Notes: generated by a model not told the origin, from the sequence alone. Shown: positions 23,892 through 34,301, counted from the first letter of the stretch. The stretch: DNA of 64,000 nucleotides from Haemophilus influenzae (GCA_923172585.1 OV298644.1:1600720-1664719), one strand, 5' to 3'. Made by a program: numbers and translations.

Positions 23892-24740
23892 TTATTTTTT
23901 ATGTTGAAAGAAGAGTCGAGTGAAAATGTTTAAGCAAAGCACAAATAATGTTATTAGAGCTGCACCTGCCCAAGCTAGATTATTCCAATCTGTAAAAGGA
24001 CTTGCTGCATATTGATAAATAACTACAGGTAAATTTGCGATAGGTTCATTCATATTCCAAGATAGAAATTGATTAGACAGAGCGGTAAATAATAGCGGTG
24101 CAGTTTCTCCTGAAATTCGGGCAACTGCTAATAGCACGCCAGTTAAAATCCCTGATTTAGCTGCTCGATAACAAATCATCATAATAACTTGCCATTGAGA
24201 GCAACCAAGAGCTGCCGCTGCTTCACGTAAATTATTTGGTACAAGTAATAACATATTGTCCGTAGTGCGTACCACGATAGGAATAAGCAATAAAGCTAAT
24301 GCGAATGCTCCAGCCCACCCTGAAAAATGCTCGATTTTTGATACATATAAGCTGTAAACAAACAAACCAATAATAATAGAAGGGGCAGAAAGAAGAATAT
24401 CATTAAGAAAACGGGTAATTTGTGCGAAACGGCTATAACGACCATATTCTGCCAAATACGTTCCTGCCAATACCCCTATAGGAGTGCCTATCAATGTACC
24501 CGCACCGACAATAAAAAACGAACCAATCAGTGCATTTAACAATCCCCCTTTTTCATTAGGGGCAGGGGTAGATTGTGTGAATAAATCAATTGATAAAGCT
24601 GGAATGCCTTTGGTAATTAGAGTGAATAATATCCAACACAACCAAAATAAGCCGATAATTACTGAAATATAGGAAAGCCCTAACATTAATTTATTGTGTG
24701 TTTTACGCCAATAAAAACGCAAGTTTTGATTAGTTTTCAT
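23892..24740 (-). CDS. pstA: Phosphate ABC transporter permease PstA
   Basis: 282 residues, about six transmembrane helices, and the permease coupling motif EAAAALGCSQWQVIMMI near residue 190. It forms the channel with PstC. It starts 1 bp after the pstC stop. Confidence 0.95.
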   Translation of the reverse strand: MKTNQNLRFYWRKTHNKLMLGLSYISVIIGLFWLCWILFTLITKGIPALSIDLFTQSTPAPNEKGGLLNALIGSFFIVGAGTLIGTPIGVLAGTYLAEYGRYSRFAQITRFLNDILLSAPSIIIGLFVYSLYVSKIEHFSGWAGAFALALLLIPIVVRTTDNMLLLVPNNLREAAAALGCSQWQVIMMICYRAAKSGILTGVLLAVARISGETAPLLFTALSNQFLSWNMNEPIANLPVVIYQYAASPFTDWNNLAWAGAALITLFVLCLNIFTRLFFQHKK

Positions 24741-24741
24741 C

Positions 24742-25689
24742 TTATTTCCCTTTTGTTTGTTGCATTTTTGTAATCATTAATCTTGATAAAATCAATACCA
24801 TGGTTGTGATAACAAAGAGAAGTAATCCTAATTCCATCAATGCAGATTTTTGTAATCCACCTGCTTCATTAAATTCGTTAGCAATAGCTGATGCGATTGA
24901 GGTAGAAGGTGAAAATAAGGAATTAGGCAATTGAAACGAATTACCTATAATAAAAGTGATAGCCATTGTTTCGCCCAATGCTCTTCCCAATCCTAGCATC
25001 ACACTCCCAACAAGCCCTATTCTAGTGTGTGGTACAATCACTTGTCGAACCACTTCCCAAGTGGTTGCACCTAATCCATAAGCACCTTCTTTTAACATTG
25101 GTGGTACTATACTAAAGACATCCCGCATTACGGATGCAATAAAAGGAATGATCATTATGGCAAGCACTAATCCTGCCGTAAATAAACCAACACCAAAAGG
25201 TACGCCAGAAAAAAATAATTCTAATCCAGGTAAATTCCCCAAATTGTCAATTAGTACTGGCTGAATATGTTCTTGAAATAATGGAACGAAAACAAACAAC
25301 CCCCACATTCCGTAAATAATAGAAGGAATTGCAGCTAGCATTTCAATTGCAATGCTTATAGGACGTTTTAGCCAATTGGGAGCTAGCTCCGTTAAAAAAA
25401 TAGCAATGCCAAATGAAATGGGTACTGCGATAAATAATGCGATACCCGCCGTAATAAGCGTACCTAAAATAGGAATAATTGCCCCATATTGTTCTTGTAC
25501 AGGATCCCAATATGTTTCTAATAGAAAACTCCCACCAAAACGTTTAATACTTTCCCAGCTTCCTATGACTAAAGAAATTAAAATAGCAGCAAGTAAAATA
25601 AACACAAGCAAAGCAAACAATGCCGTAGTCTGTTTGAATAATGATTCAATCCATGTTTGATTAAAATATTTCCGACTTTTTGTGAGCAT
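24742..25689 (-). CDS. pstC: Phosphate ABC transporter permease PstC
   Basis: 315 residues with about six transmembrane helices and the coupling loop KEGAYGLGATTWEVVRQVI. It partners PstA in the inner membrane. It is separated from pstS by about 90 bp that hold a paired uptake-signal hairpin. Confidence 0.95.
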   Translation of the reverse strand: MLTKSRKYFNQTWIESLFKQTTALFALLVFILLAAILISLVIGSWESIKRFGGSFLLETYWDPVQEQYGAIIPILGTLITAGIALFIAVPISFGIAIFLTELAPNWLKRPISIAIEMLAAIPSIIYGMWGLFVFVPLFQEHIQPVLIDNLGNLPGLELFFSGVPFGVGLFTAGLVLAIMIIPFIASVMRDVFSIVPPMLKEGAYGLGATTWEVVRQVIVPHTRIGLVGSVMLGLGRALGETMAITFIIGNSFQLPNSLFSPSTSIASAIANEFNEAGGLQKSALMELGLLLFVITTMVLILSRLMITKMQQTKGK

Positions 25690-25715
25690 AAGTATTTTCC
25701 AAAATTATTTAAGAT

Positions 25716-25764
25716 AACCGCACTTTATTAATGTTAAGTGCTAGGTTTTGTATAAAGTGCGGTA
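25716..25764 (-). terminator. Uptake-signal inverted repeat between pstS and pstC
   Basis: ACCGCACTT (25717-25725) and AAGTGCGGT (25755-25763) face each other 29 bases apart and can extend to TAACCGCACTTTAT/ATAAAGTGCGGTAT-type pairing. Placed between the binding-protein gene and the permease genes, it may stabilise pstS mRNA or partly terminate, giving more PstS than membrane subunits. This role is inferred. Confidence 0.5.
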
Positions 25765-25780
25765 TAAAATAAAGAGATTT

Positions 25781-26800
25781 TTATTGTTTTAGCTCTGTTT
25801 TCCATTGACTTTTAATGGTAGACACCACATCAGCTGGAATTGGCACATAATCTAATTCAGTTGCCGCATCTTGCCCTCTTGAAAATGCCCAATCAAAAAA
25901 GGCTAATACATTTTTAGTTGTTTCAGGATTGTCAGAATATTTATTTAATAAAATAAAACTCGCTGCCGTAATTGGCCAAGATTTTTCCCCCGTTTCATTG
26001 GTTAATATAACACCCATTCCCGCCTTTTCGTGCCATTTTGCGTGACTTGCAGCTGCCATGAAACTTTCATTAGAAGGCTGTACAAATTGCCCTGCTTGAT
26101 TTTGTAATGAAATCCAAGCAAGCTGATTTTGTTTGGCATAGGCATACTCTACATAACCAATGCTGTATTTCATTTGGCGAACATAAGAAGCAATTCCCTC
26201 ATTCCCTTTTCCACCTTGACCTGTTAACCACTTCACTGATTTACCTTCACCAACTTGATTTTTCCAATCGTTCGAAACTTTAGATAGATAATTAGTGAAG
26301 CCAAATGTTGTTCCAGAACCGTCTGAACGATGAATCACAATAATGTTTTTATTTGGTAAAGGAAGCGTTGGATTTAATGCAACTAAGTCAGGATCGTTCC
26401 ATTTTTTAATCTTACCAAGGAAGATTTCTGCTAACAACTTACCTGATAACTTTAATTTACCAGGTTTAATTTCAGGCAAATTAACAACAGGCACTATACC
26501 ACCGATAACCGCAGGGAATTGGACTAGTTGGTGTTGTTGTAATAATTCGGATTTCATTGGATCGTCAGAGGCACCAAAATCAACCGTTTTTGCAATAATT
26601 TGCTGTTGTCCGCCGCCCGAACCGATGGATTGATAATTAACTTTATTCCCAGTTTCTTTCTCATATAAAGATGCCCACTTCGCATAAATTGGATAAGGGA
26701 AAGACGCTCCAGCACCAGTGATGCTATTAGCTTGAGCAAAAGGTAACGTACCTAAGGTTAAAACGATAATAAGATTTTTTTTCATTTTATGCATAAACAT
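25781..26800 (-). CDS. pstS: Periplasmic phosphate-binding protein PstS
   Basis: 339 residues. A signal peptide (KKNLIIVLTLGTLPFAQA) is followed by the mature start NSITGAGASFPYPIY, the PstS phosphate-site opening. Further ligands occur in HRSDGSGTTFGFTNYL and GQGGKGNEGI. The first ATG is preferred because AAGGAG lies 9 bases upstream. It heads the pst operon, 55 bp from a Pho box. Confidence 0.96.
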   Translation of the reverse strand: MFMHKMKKNLIIVLTLGTLPFAQANSITGAGASFPYPIYAKWASLYEKETGNKVNYQSIGSGGGQQQIIAKTVDFGASDDPMKSELLQQHQLVQFPAVIGGIVPVVNLPEIKPGKLKLSGKLLAEIFLGKIKKWNDPDLVALNPTLPLPNKNIIVIHRSDGSGTTFGFTNYLSKVSNDWKNQVGEGKSVKWLTGQGGKGNEGIASYVRQMKYSIGYVEYAYAKQNQLAWISLQNQAGQFVQPSNESFMAAASHAKWHEKAGMGVILTNETGEKSWPITAASFILLNKYSDNPETTKNVLAFFDWAFSRGQDAATELDYVPIPADVVSTIKSQWKTELKQ

Positions 26801-26855
26801 AACAAATTCTCCTTGAGTGTTATTTAGATTGCGTAGCGAAGTGTAGAAAATAATT

Positions 26856-26873
26856 GTGACAGTTTGATGACAA
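26856..26873 (-). promoter_or_regulatory. Pho box upstream of pstS
   Basis: On the minus strand TTGTCATCAAACTGTCAC matches the Pho box CTGTCATAAAACTGTCAC at 16 of 18 positions, with the two 7-bp direct repeats 11 bp apart. It implies PhoB-controlled expression of pstSCAB, possibly running into phoBR. Confidence 0.85.
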
Positions 26874-26910
26874 TATGAAAAATTTTAAATGGATAATCAA
26901 AAGAAAGTAG

Positions 26911-27081
26911 TTATAAGAAAAGTACAGGTAAATTTGTACCGTGTTTTTCTAGCAGAATGATATTACATTTGTCAATTAATTGATAACGATCTTTGTTTAG
27001 GTTTAATAAAAGTTGGTAAGTTTTCATGTTTACTCGATAATCTAAATTTTCATCCAAATCTAAGGAGGAAAGTAAAGACAT
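26911..27081 (-). CDS. Small hypothetical ORF (56 aa)
   Basis: A frame too short for most callers runs from ATG 27081 to TAA 26911. It is preceded by the Pho-box region on one side and ferritin on the other. It contains DENLDYRVNMKTYQLLLNLN and ends GTNLPVLFL. The frame is open a further 18 codons upstream of the ATG, so it may be the tail of a lost gene. No convincing ribosome site and no recognised family. Confidence 0.3.
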   Translation of the reverse strand: MSLLSSLDLDENLDYRVNMKTYQLLLNLNKDRYQLIDKCNIILLEKHGTNLPVLFL

Positions 27082-27307
27082 ATCTAATACTAATTTAAAA
27101 TTTGTTAGTTTTATTGTGACAACGTCATATTTAATTTATAGAATTATGTAAATGATAATAATTGTTTTTTATTTTTCTTTTTAAAATTAATTAGTTATAT
27201 CAAAATTTTTGATAAAAAAACTTGCAATTATCATTTGTGAATTTAAAATGATTGCCGCAAATTATGCTTTATTGCATTTTATCAATCAAAATGGAAAGGA
27301 ATTAGTT

Positions 27308-27796
27308 ATGCTTAATCAAATAATCATAAACAAGCTGAACGACCAAATTAACTTAGAGTTCTACTCTTCTAATGTTTATTTACAAATGAGTGCATGGTGT
27401 TCAAAACACGGTTATGAGGGGGCTGCTACCTTCTTACTTCGTCATGCTGATGAAGAATTAGAACATATGCAAAAACTGTTTAATTATGTAAGTGAAACTA
27501 GTGGTATGCCTATTTTAGGAAAAATTGATGCACCTAAACATGATTATTCTTCATTAAGAGAAGTTTTTGAAATAACTTTAGAACATGAAAAATTAGTCAC
27601 GTCAAAAATCAATGAATTAGTTGAAGTTACTTTTGAAAGCAAAGACTACTCTACTTTTAACTTCCTACAGTGGTATGTAGCAGAACAGCATGAAGAAGAA
27701 AAATTATTTAGTGGAATTATTGATAGATTTAATCTTGTTGGCGAAGATGGTAAAGGATTATTCTTTATTGATCGTGAACTCGCAACTTTGGAATAG
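27308..27796 (+). CDS. ftnA: Non-haem ferritin, subunit A
   Basis: 162 residues from ATG 27308, chosen because AAAGGAA precedes it and because it aligns with the second ferritin; the longer frame from 27209 adds 33 unrelated residues. Ferroxidase ligands are visible: Glu in [15 protein letters not shown] with Glu and His, Glu in EHEKL, and Gln in AEQHEEE. It stores iron in a 24-subunit shell. Sixteen bp separate its stop from the second ferritin, which is closely related, so the pair arose by duplication and may co-assemble. Confidence 0.94.
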
Positions 27797-27811
27797 ATAG
27801 GAGAAAATAGT

Positions 27812-28309
27812 ATGTTATCAGAAAATGTAGTAAAACTATTAAACGATCAAATGAATTTAGAGTTTTATTCTTCTAATTTATATTTACAAATGAGTGCTTG
27901 GTGCGATCAGCAAGGCTTTGAAGGCACTGCAAAATTCTTATCAGTTCATGCTGCTGAAGAAATGCAACATATGCGTAAATTATTTACTTATTTAAATGAA
28001 ACTGGCTCACTTGCTGTAATTTCTGCAATTGAAGCACCTGCACATGAATATAAATCATTAAAAGAAATAATTGAAACTACCTATGAGCATGAAAAATTAA
28101 TTACCAGTAAAATCAATGAATTAGTAGGTAAAACCTTTGAAGAAAAAGACTACTCTGCATTTAATTTCTTACAATGGTATGTGGAAGAACAACATGAAGA
28201 AGAAAAATTATTTAGTAGTATTTTAGATAAATTAAATTTTCTTGGAGAAGATGGCAAAGGCTTGTTCCTAATTGATAAGGATTTAGGTAATCTCTCTACT
28301 AAAGCCTAA
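27812..28309 (+). CDS. ftnB: Non-haem ferritin, subunit B
   Basis: 165 residues beginning [20 protein letters not shown]. It has the same ferroxidase set ([27 protein letters not shown]). It follows ftnA in one unit after TAGGAG, and a terminator follows it. The symbol follows the Haemophilus usage I recall, in which the two subunits are named by order; this is not the divergent E. coli FtnB type. Confidence 0.92.
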   Translation: MLSENVVKLLNDQMNLEFYSSNLYLQMSAWCDQQGFEGTAKFLSVHAAEEMQHMRKLFTYLNETGSLAVISAIEAPAHEYKSLKEIIETTYEHEKLITSKINELVGKTFEEKDYSAFNFLQWYVEEQHEEEKLFSSILDKLNFLGEDGKGLFLIDKDLGNLSTKA

Positions 28310-28322
28310 TTATAGATTATCA

Positions 28323-28370
28323 AATCTGGCAGATCTTTTATTTAAAATAATGTGTCTGCCAGATTATTTT
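28323..28370 (+). terminator. Rho-independent terminator after the ferritin pair
   Basis: AATCTGGCAGA (28323-28333) and TCTGCCAGATT (28355-28365) form an 11-bp perfect stem with a 21-base AT-rich loop, followed by ATTTTATT. Confidence 0.75.
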
Positions 28371-28797
28371 ATTACAAATTTTCCAAAAATATTTTCTATT
28401 GCATAATTACATCTCGTAATCTTATTGCTACTCTTATCAAAACAAATTGGTTGCAGTATATTAAGTATAGGTTGTGTCAATAAAGGTATTATAAGATGCA
28501 CTGGATCTATACAGTTGAACCGATTAACCAGTCAACCAACTAATCAACCAAAAAATCAGCGTAAATAGTAAAACCGTTCAGGAAATGACTTTAAAAATTG
28601 GGCGATTACAATAAACTATTGCTATTAATAGTGTTCTAAATCAAACTTATCCATGTAAGCATCAATTATCTTGTTGATGGCAATATTTTATGAGATAAAG
28701 ATAAATCGAAAAATATAGAATATTATGGAGGTCGCCCTTGGGCAAAGGAATAAAAAATACAATTTTTAATCAAAAAGTATAAAAAATAAAAATCAGG
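28371..28797. other. Gap between ferritins and trp promoter with degraded coding remnants
   Basis: About 430 bp with no intact frame. Around 28500-28560 the plus strand reads HWIYTVEPINQSTN, then stop, then STKKSA, over DNA with three irregular CAACCAA-type units (AACCAGTCAACCAACTAATC). A second short frame reads EYYGGRPWAKE near 28720-28755. These look like relics; I cannot assign a family. Confidence 0.4.
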
Positions 28798-28798
28798 C

Positions 28799-28833
28799 TT
28801 GACTTATTCCTTTTGCACTAGTTTAATAGTACA
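28799..28833 (+). promoter_or_regulatory. trp promoter with overlapping TrpR operator
   Basis: A -35 TTGACT (28799-28804), 17-bp spacer and -10 TTTAAT (28822-28827) are overlapped by TGCACTAGTTTAATAGTACA (28814-28833), which matches the enteric TrpR operator CGAACTAGTTAACTAGTACG at 15 of 20 positions with an intact CTAGT...TAGTAC core. Only about 25 bp separate it from the trpE ATG, so there is no room for a leader-peptide attenuator. Confidence 0.8.
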
Positions 28834-28858
28834 AAATTTTCCAAAAGGATAAATAAAT

Positions 28859-30415
28859 ATGAACATTCAAACTCAAGCCTTTATTGCGGTGACAGCTCAA
28901 CCCATTCCCTATTATGCTGACACCACCGCTATTTTTAATACACTTTGCCAACCTAATTCAAATTCTCTTCTACTCGACTCTGCCGAAATCGGAAGTAAAA
29001 ATAGTTTACAAAGTCTTATTTTAGTCAATGCTGCGGTTAAAATAACGTGCTTAGGTCACAACGTCACATTTAAAGCTTTAAATAAGAATGGAAAACAAGT
29101 TTTAAAAGAAATTCATCCAAAATTAACCGCACTTGGAAAAATAAGTGCGGTCAATTTTGAAAACGAATTTTCTGTACAATTTTCGCCACTTGATAATCAA
29201 CTCGATGAAGACAGTAAATTACAGTCTGCAACTATTTTTGATGGATTACGTGTTATTTCTACTCTTTATCAACATAGCCAAACGCCTATTTTCTTAGGCG
29301 GATTATTTGCTTACGATCTCGTCGCAAATTTTATTCCAATGGATGGTATTACATTGCAAAATGATGGTATCAGCTGCCCTGATTACAGTTTCTATCTTGC
29401 CGAACACCTCATTACTATCGATCATCAAAATCAACAAGCGACACTCAAAAGTTTCTGTTTTGCTCAAGAAGAACAAGTTAATATTGCGAAAACCTCCCTT
29501 TCTATCGCACAAAAACTAAAAAATATTGATCACGTTCTTTCTATTAAAGCGGCAAGTGATGAAGTTAAAACAAACTTTGACGATCCTGAATTTACTGGTA
29601 TCGTAAAAGCCTTAAAACACCATATTAACATTGGAGATGTTTTCCAAATTGTGCCTTCTCGCCGTTTCTCCCTTGCTTGCCCGAATACATTAGCCAGTTA
29701 CGCTCAACTCAAACAAAATAATCCAAGCCCTTATATGTTCTATATGAATGATGAAGACTTTATTTTGTTTGGCGCATCGCCAGAAAGTGCGCTGAAATAT
29801 GCACCAGAAAATCGTCAGCTAGAAATTTACCCTATCGCAGGTTCACGCCCTCGTGGTTTTGATGCTCACGGCAACATTGATCCTGAATTAGATGCACGTT
29901 TAGAACTAGAACTTCGCCTTGATCATAAAGAACAAGCGGAACATTTAATGTTAGTTGATTTAGCGCGTAACGACATTGCTCGAGTTTGCCAAAGTGGTAC
30001 CCGTAAAGTCGCAGAATTAATGCAAGTGGATCGCTATTCTCACATTATGCATTTAGTGTCTCGTGTGGTAGGTAAATTACGCCCTGAATTAGATGCACTT
30101 CACGCCTATCAAGCCTGTATGAATATGGGCACATTAACTGGTGCACCAAAAATTAAAGCGATGCAGCTTATTTATCAATTTGAGCAACAAAAACGCCATA
30201 GTTACGGTGGTGCAGTGGGTTATCTCACGTCCGATGGACATTTTGATACCTGTATCGTGATTCGTTCTGCTTTCGTACAAAATGGGATAGCCCATGTACA
30301 AGCAGGTTGCGGTGAAGTATTGGATTCTGATCCACAAATGGAAGCTGATGAAACACGCCACAAAGCCGCGGCTGTCTTAAAAGCAATTCGTCAAGTTAAT
30401 ACACAAGCAAAATAA
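28859..30415 (+). CDS. trpE: Anthranilate synthase component I
   Basis: 518 residues. The tryptophan feedback site LLDSAEIGSK lies in the N-terminal domain, and the chorismate-binding core has PIAGSRPRGFDAHGN, DHKEQAEHLMLVDLARND and GTLTGAPKIKAMQLI. It converts chorismate to anthranilate with ammonia supplied by TrpG. It is the first gene of the trp operon. Two facing uptake signals lie within the coding region at 29127-29150. Confidence 0.96.
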   Translation: MNIQTQAFIAVTAQPIPYYADTTAIFNTLCQPNSNSLLLDSAEIGSKNSLQSLILVNAAVKITCLGHNVTFKALNKNGKQVLKEIHPKLTALGKISAVNFENEFSVQFSPLDNQLDEDSKLQSATIFDGLRVISTLYQHSQTPIFLGGLFAYDLVANFIPMDGITLQNDGISCPDYSFYLAEHLITIDHQNQQATLKSFCFAQEEQVNIAKTSLSIAQKLKNIDHVLSIKAASDEVKTNFDDPEFTGIVKALKHHINIGDVFQIVPSRRFSLACPNTLASYAQLKQNNPSPYMFYMNDEDFILFGASPESALKYAPENRQLEIYPIAGSRPRGFDAHGNIDPELDARLELELRLDHKEQAEHLMLVDLARNDIARVCQSGTRKVAELMQVDRYSHIMHLVSRVVGKLRPELDALHAYQACMNMGTLTGAPKIKAMQLIYQFEQQKRHSYGGAVGYLTSDGHFDTCIVIRSAFVQNGIAHVQAGCGEVLDSDPQMEADETRHKAAAVLKAIRQVNTQAK

Positions 30416-30427
30416 GGAAGAATTATT

Positions 30428-31008
30428 ATGGCTAATATTTTATTTTTAGATAACTTCGATTCCTTTACTTACAATCTTGTGGATCAATTTCGTGTATTAG
30501 GTCACAACGTCACAATTTATCGTAATGACTGCGATTTAGAAAAACTGGTAGAAACCGCACTCAATACACCTGATACCATTCTTGCACTTTCTCCAGGGCC
30601 AGGAACGCCATCAGAAGCGGGGATTTTACTGCCATTGATCGAACGCTTAAAAATAAAGTGCCGATTATTGGAATTTGTTTAGGTCATCAAGCGTTGATTC
30701 AAGCCTTTGGTGGTAAGGTTGTTCACGCTGGCGAAGTGTTGCATGGTAAAGTTTCTCGTATATCCCATGATAACGAAGCTATGTTTAAAGATCTTGCAAA
30801 TCCAATGCCTGTGGCGCGTTATCATTCTTTAATGGGACAAGATTTACCAAAAGAATTTATCGTCAATGCGGAATATAATGGCATTATTATGGCAATTCGT
30901 CATCGTGATTTACCCATTTGCGCATTCCAATTTCACCCTGAAAGTATTTTAACTGTGCAAGGTTCGCAATTATTACAACAATCAATTGAATGGTTGTTAA
31001 ATAGATAA
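30428..31008 (+). pseudogene. trpG: Anthranilate synthase component II, interrupted by a frameshift
   Basis: The glutamine amidotransferase starts MANILFLDNFDSFTYNLVDQ and includes ALSPGPGTPSEAG, then loses frame after ERLK at a five-A run (30648-30653 region). One extra A restores ERLKNKVPIIGICLGHQALI, with nucleophile Cys in GICLGHQ, and the rest through FQFHPESIL to the stop at 31008. The repaired protein has about 193 residues, the family length. A one-base loss here would block glutamine-dependent anthranilate synthesis; sequencing error is equally plausible. Confidence 0.9.
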
Positions 31009-31015
31009 GACAGAA

Positions 31016-31443
<428 letters not shown>

Positions 31444-31495
31444 TAAAATATAGAAAATTAACAAATCCACATACAAAGAAAAACAGGAATAGACT

Positions 31496-32497
31496 ATGCA
31501 ACACAACCAATTATTAGAACAACTTTATAGCGGACATTCACTTTCAACCTCAGAAAGCACCGCTCTTTTTAATGCAGTCATCCAAGGTGAGCTTTCCAAT
31601 GAACAAATTGCTGCAATGCTTATTGCTTTAAAAGTGCGGGGAGCAAATACTGAAGAAATTACTGGTGCCGTTGCCGCCTCATTACAAAATTCCAAAGCAT
31701 TTCCATATCCAAATTATCCTTTTGCGGATATTGTAGGAACAGGAGGCAATGGTCAAAACACTATTAATATTTCCACTACCAGTGCGATTGTTGCGGCATC
31801 AATGGGAGCAAAAATAGCAAAACATGGCAATCGTAGCGTGTCGAGTAAATCAGGTGCTAGCGATGTGCTTACCGCACTTGGCGTTAATGTGAACGTCACA
31901 CCAGAGCAAGCTCGACAAGCGTTAGATGAAATTGGTGTCTGTTTTTTATTTGCTCAACAATATCATTCTGGCTTCCGCCATGTTGCGCCAGTCCGTGCCG
32001 CTTTAAAAACGCGCACTATCTTTAATATTTTAGGGCCGCTTATCAATCCTGCTCGCCCAACTTATTATTTACTTGGCGTATATGCGCCTGAATTAGTAAA
32101 AACCTATGCTGAAACTGCGGTTGCCTTAGAACATCAACATTCCTTTGTTGTACATGGTTCTGGCTTAGATGAAGTCGCATTGCACGGCGAAACACAAGTG
32201 GCAGAAATTAAAAATGGCAAAATTGAATATTTCACTTTAACGCCTGAAGATTTTGGCTTAAAAACGCAATCCATCGAAAGTCTTCGTGGTGGTGAACCAC
32301 AAGAAAATGCCCAAATGCTCACCGCACTTTTACAAGGCAAAGGAAAGGCTGAACACGCAAATGCTGTGGCGGCAAATACGGCATTATTATTGAAATTATT
32401 CGGTTACGATGATTTAAAACAAAATGTGCAAAATGTACTGGCGCATCTTGTATCAGGTAAAGCCTTTGAAACATTACAGAAATTAACTACATATTAA
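31496..32497 (+). CDS. trpD: Anthranilate phosphoribosyltransferase
   Basis: 333 residues with the PRPP loop [17 protein letters not shown], the [15 protein letters not shown] motif and [20 protein letters not shown]. It transfers phosphoribosyl to anthranilate. It is a stand-alone TrpD, not fused to TrpG, and lies 36 bp before trpC. Confidence 0.96.
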   Translation: MQHNQLLEQLYSGHSLSTSESTALFNAVIQGELSNEQIAAMLIALKVRGANTEEITGAVAASLQNSKAFPYPNYPFADIVGTGGNGQNTINISTTSAIVAASMGAKIAKHGNRSVSSKSGASDVLTALGVNVNVTPEQARQALDEIGVCFLFAQQYHSGFRHVAPVRAALKTRTIFNILGPLINPARPTYYLLGVYAPELVKTYAETAVALEHQHSFVVHGSGLDEVALHGETQVAEIKNGKIEYFTLTPEDFGLKTQSIESLRGGEPQENAQMLTALLQGKGKAEHANAVAANTALLLKLFGYDDLKQNVQNVLAHLVSGKAFETLQKLTTY

Positions 32498-32533
32498 TAA
32501 AAGCTAATTTTATACGCCACAATAAGAAGAAAA

Positions 32534-33967
32534 ATGATGATTACTCAAGATTTTACTAAACCCATTGATTCCGCTACGGTGCTACAAAAAATCGTGCTTG
32601 ACAAAGCGCAATGGGTTAAAGCAAAAGAAAAGGAATTTCCCCTTTCACAATTTAAACAAAACATTCAAAACTCTGACCGCTCTTTTTATGATGCGTTAGC
32701 AAAAGGCACGCATCAAAAGCCCGCTTACATTTTGGAATGTAAAAAAGCCTCCCCTTCTAAGGGATTAATTCGTGCTGAATTTAATTTGGAAGAAATCGCC
32801 AATGTCTATAAACATTATGCCTCTGCTGTATCTGTGCTAACTGACGAAAAATACTTTCAAGGGAATTTTGAATTTTTGCCTTTAGTTCGCGATATCGTAA
32901 GCCAACCTGTGCTTTGCAAAGATTTTATGATTAGCGAATATCAAGTTTACCTTGCTCGCTACTATCAAGCGGATGCAATTTTATTAATGCTTTCTGTGGT
33001 AAACGATGAGACTTATCGTGTGCTGGCAGAGCTTGCACATTCTCTTGGTATGGGTGTATTGACAGAAACCAGCAATGAAGAAGAATTTGAACGCGCCCTT
33101 GCGCTTGGTGCAAAAATTATCGGTGTTAATAATCGTAACTTGCACGATTTAACTGTGGATTTAAATCGTGTTGTTGAACTCACTAAAAAATACGCCGACT
33201 GTATTCCTGCTGATGTACGTATTATTAGCGAATCAGGCATTTACAATCACAAGCAAATTCATCAATTACAAAAGGTGGCGCATGGTTTCTTAATTGGGAG
33301 TAGTTTAATGGGCAATCAAGATTTGAATAATGCGGTTCGCTCGGTAATTTTTGGAGAAAATAAAGTATGCGGTTTAACGCGCGCGCAAGATGTCAAAATC
33401 GTTTACGAAAACGGCGCACTCTACGGCGGATTAATCTTCGTAGAACATTCAAAACGTTGTGTGAGTTTACGCCAAGCGCAAGAATTAGTAACCGCTGCGC
33501 CACTTCGATTTGTTGGTGTTTTTCAGAATCAAGAAATTGACTTTATCGTCAAAATAGCCAACCAATTACAGCTTTATGCGGTGCAATTACATGGTGCAGA
33601 AACTGAAGCATTTATTACCGCACTTCGCCAGCAACTACCAAAAAACACGCAAATCTGGAAAGCGATTTCAGTCAATACTGAAGCCCAAAGTGCGGTCGAT
33701 TTTACAGATAATTTGAATGTGGATCGTTATATTTTTGATAGCCAAACAGCGAACCAACAAGGTGGCACGGGTAAAACCTTTGATTGGTCATTAATTCCTG
33801 AAAATCTTAAATATAAGATTATTTTAGCTGGTGGTATCTCACCAAATAATGTGGAACAAGCCATTCAACAAAATTGCTTAGGCTTGGATATTAATTCTGG
33901 GGTGGAAAGTTCTGCGGGCGTAAAAGATCAAGAAAAAGTGCGGTTAGTTTTTAATAATATTTATTAA
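32534..33967 (+). CDS. trpC: Bifunctional indole-3-glycerol phosphate synthase / PRA isomerase
   Basis: 477 residues made of two TIM barrels. The N-terminal TrpC part (about 1-260) has [33 protein letters not shown] and RIISESGI. The C-terminal TrpF part (about 265-477) has [19 protein letters not shown] and [10 protein letters not shown]. The fusion is as in enteric bacteria. It is the last trp gene in this cluster; trpBA are not in the window. ATGATG gives two possible starts one codon apart. Confidence 0.95.
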   Translation: MMITQDFTKPIDSATVLQKIVLDKAQWVKAKEKEFPLSQFKQNIQNSDRSFYDALAKGTHQKPAYILECKKASPSKGLIRAEFNLEEIANVYKHYASAVSVLTDEKYFQGNFEFLPLVRDIVSQPVLCKDFMISEYQVYLARYYQADAILLMLSVVNDETYRVLAELAHSLGMGVLTETSNEEEFERALALGAKIIGVNNRNLHDLTVDLNRVVELTKKYADCIPADVRIISESGIYNHKQIHQLQKVAHGFLIGSSLMGNQDLNNAVRSVIFGENKVCGLTRAQDVKIVYENGALYGGLIFVEHSKRCVSLRQAQELVTAAPLRFVGVFQNQEIDFIVKIANQLQLYAVQLHGAETEAFITALRQQLPKNTQIWKAISVNTEAQSAVDFTDNLNVDRYIFDSQTANQQGGTGKTFDWSLIPENLKYKIILAGGISPNNVEQAIQQNCLGLDINSGVESSAGVKDQEKVRLVFNNIY

Positions 33968-34026
33968 TTTTAATAACATAGAAATCACTAAATTTCAGCT
34001 TAAATACTAATAGGAGTAAAAATATT

Positions 34027-34301
34027 ATGTGTTTAGACGTTCCGATCAAATTGTCAAAATTGATGAAAATTCTCTTCAACTTGCCACAGTAGATGTATGT
34101 GGCGTACAACGTGAAGTAAATATTTCACTAGTCTGCACGGGAAATCAAGCCGATTTACTTGGCAAATGGGTGCTTGTTCATGTGGGCTTTGCAATGAGTG
34201 TTATTGATGAAGCTAAAGCTAAGAAAACCCAAGAGGCTCTGATCACAATGAGCCAACTCAAACATGAAGTTGGAGATTCTTTAGGACTAAATCAAAAATA
34301 A
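34027..34301 (+). pseudogene. hypC: HypC-like hydrogenase maturation protein with an N-terminal frameshift
   Basis: The frame from ATG 34027 reads MCLDVP and then shifts; adding one G at CCGATC (34040 region) joins it to [20 protein letters not shown] and the HypC-type core [18 protein letters not shown]. Intact HypC begins MCxGVP, with Cys2 essential for CO/CN iron delivery. The uninterrupted frame from GTG 34029 would lack that cysteine. About 91 residues when repaired. There are no other hyp or hydrogenase genes around it, so its role here is unclear. Confidence 0.75.

Noticed and set aside
27145..27165. Fur box upstream of the ferritins (AATGATAATAATTG)
   Set aside because: Only a partial match in a very AT-rich stretch; not distinguishable from background.
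27209..27307. Upstream start for the first ferritin
   Set aside because: The added 33 residues do not fit ferritins, and a good ribosome site precedes ATG 27308.
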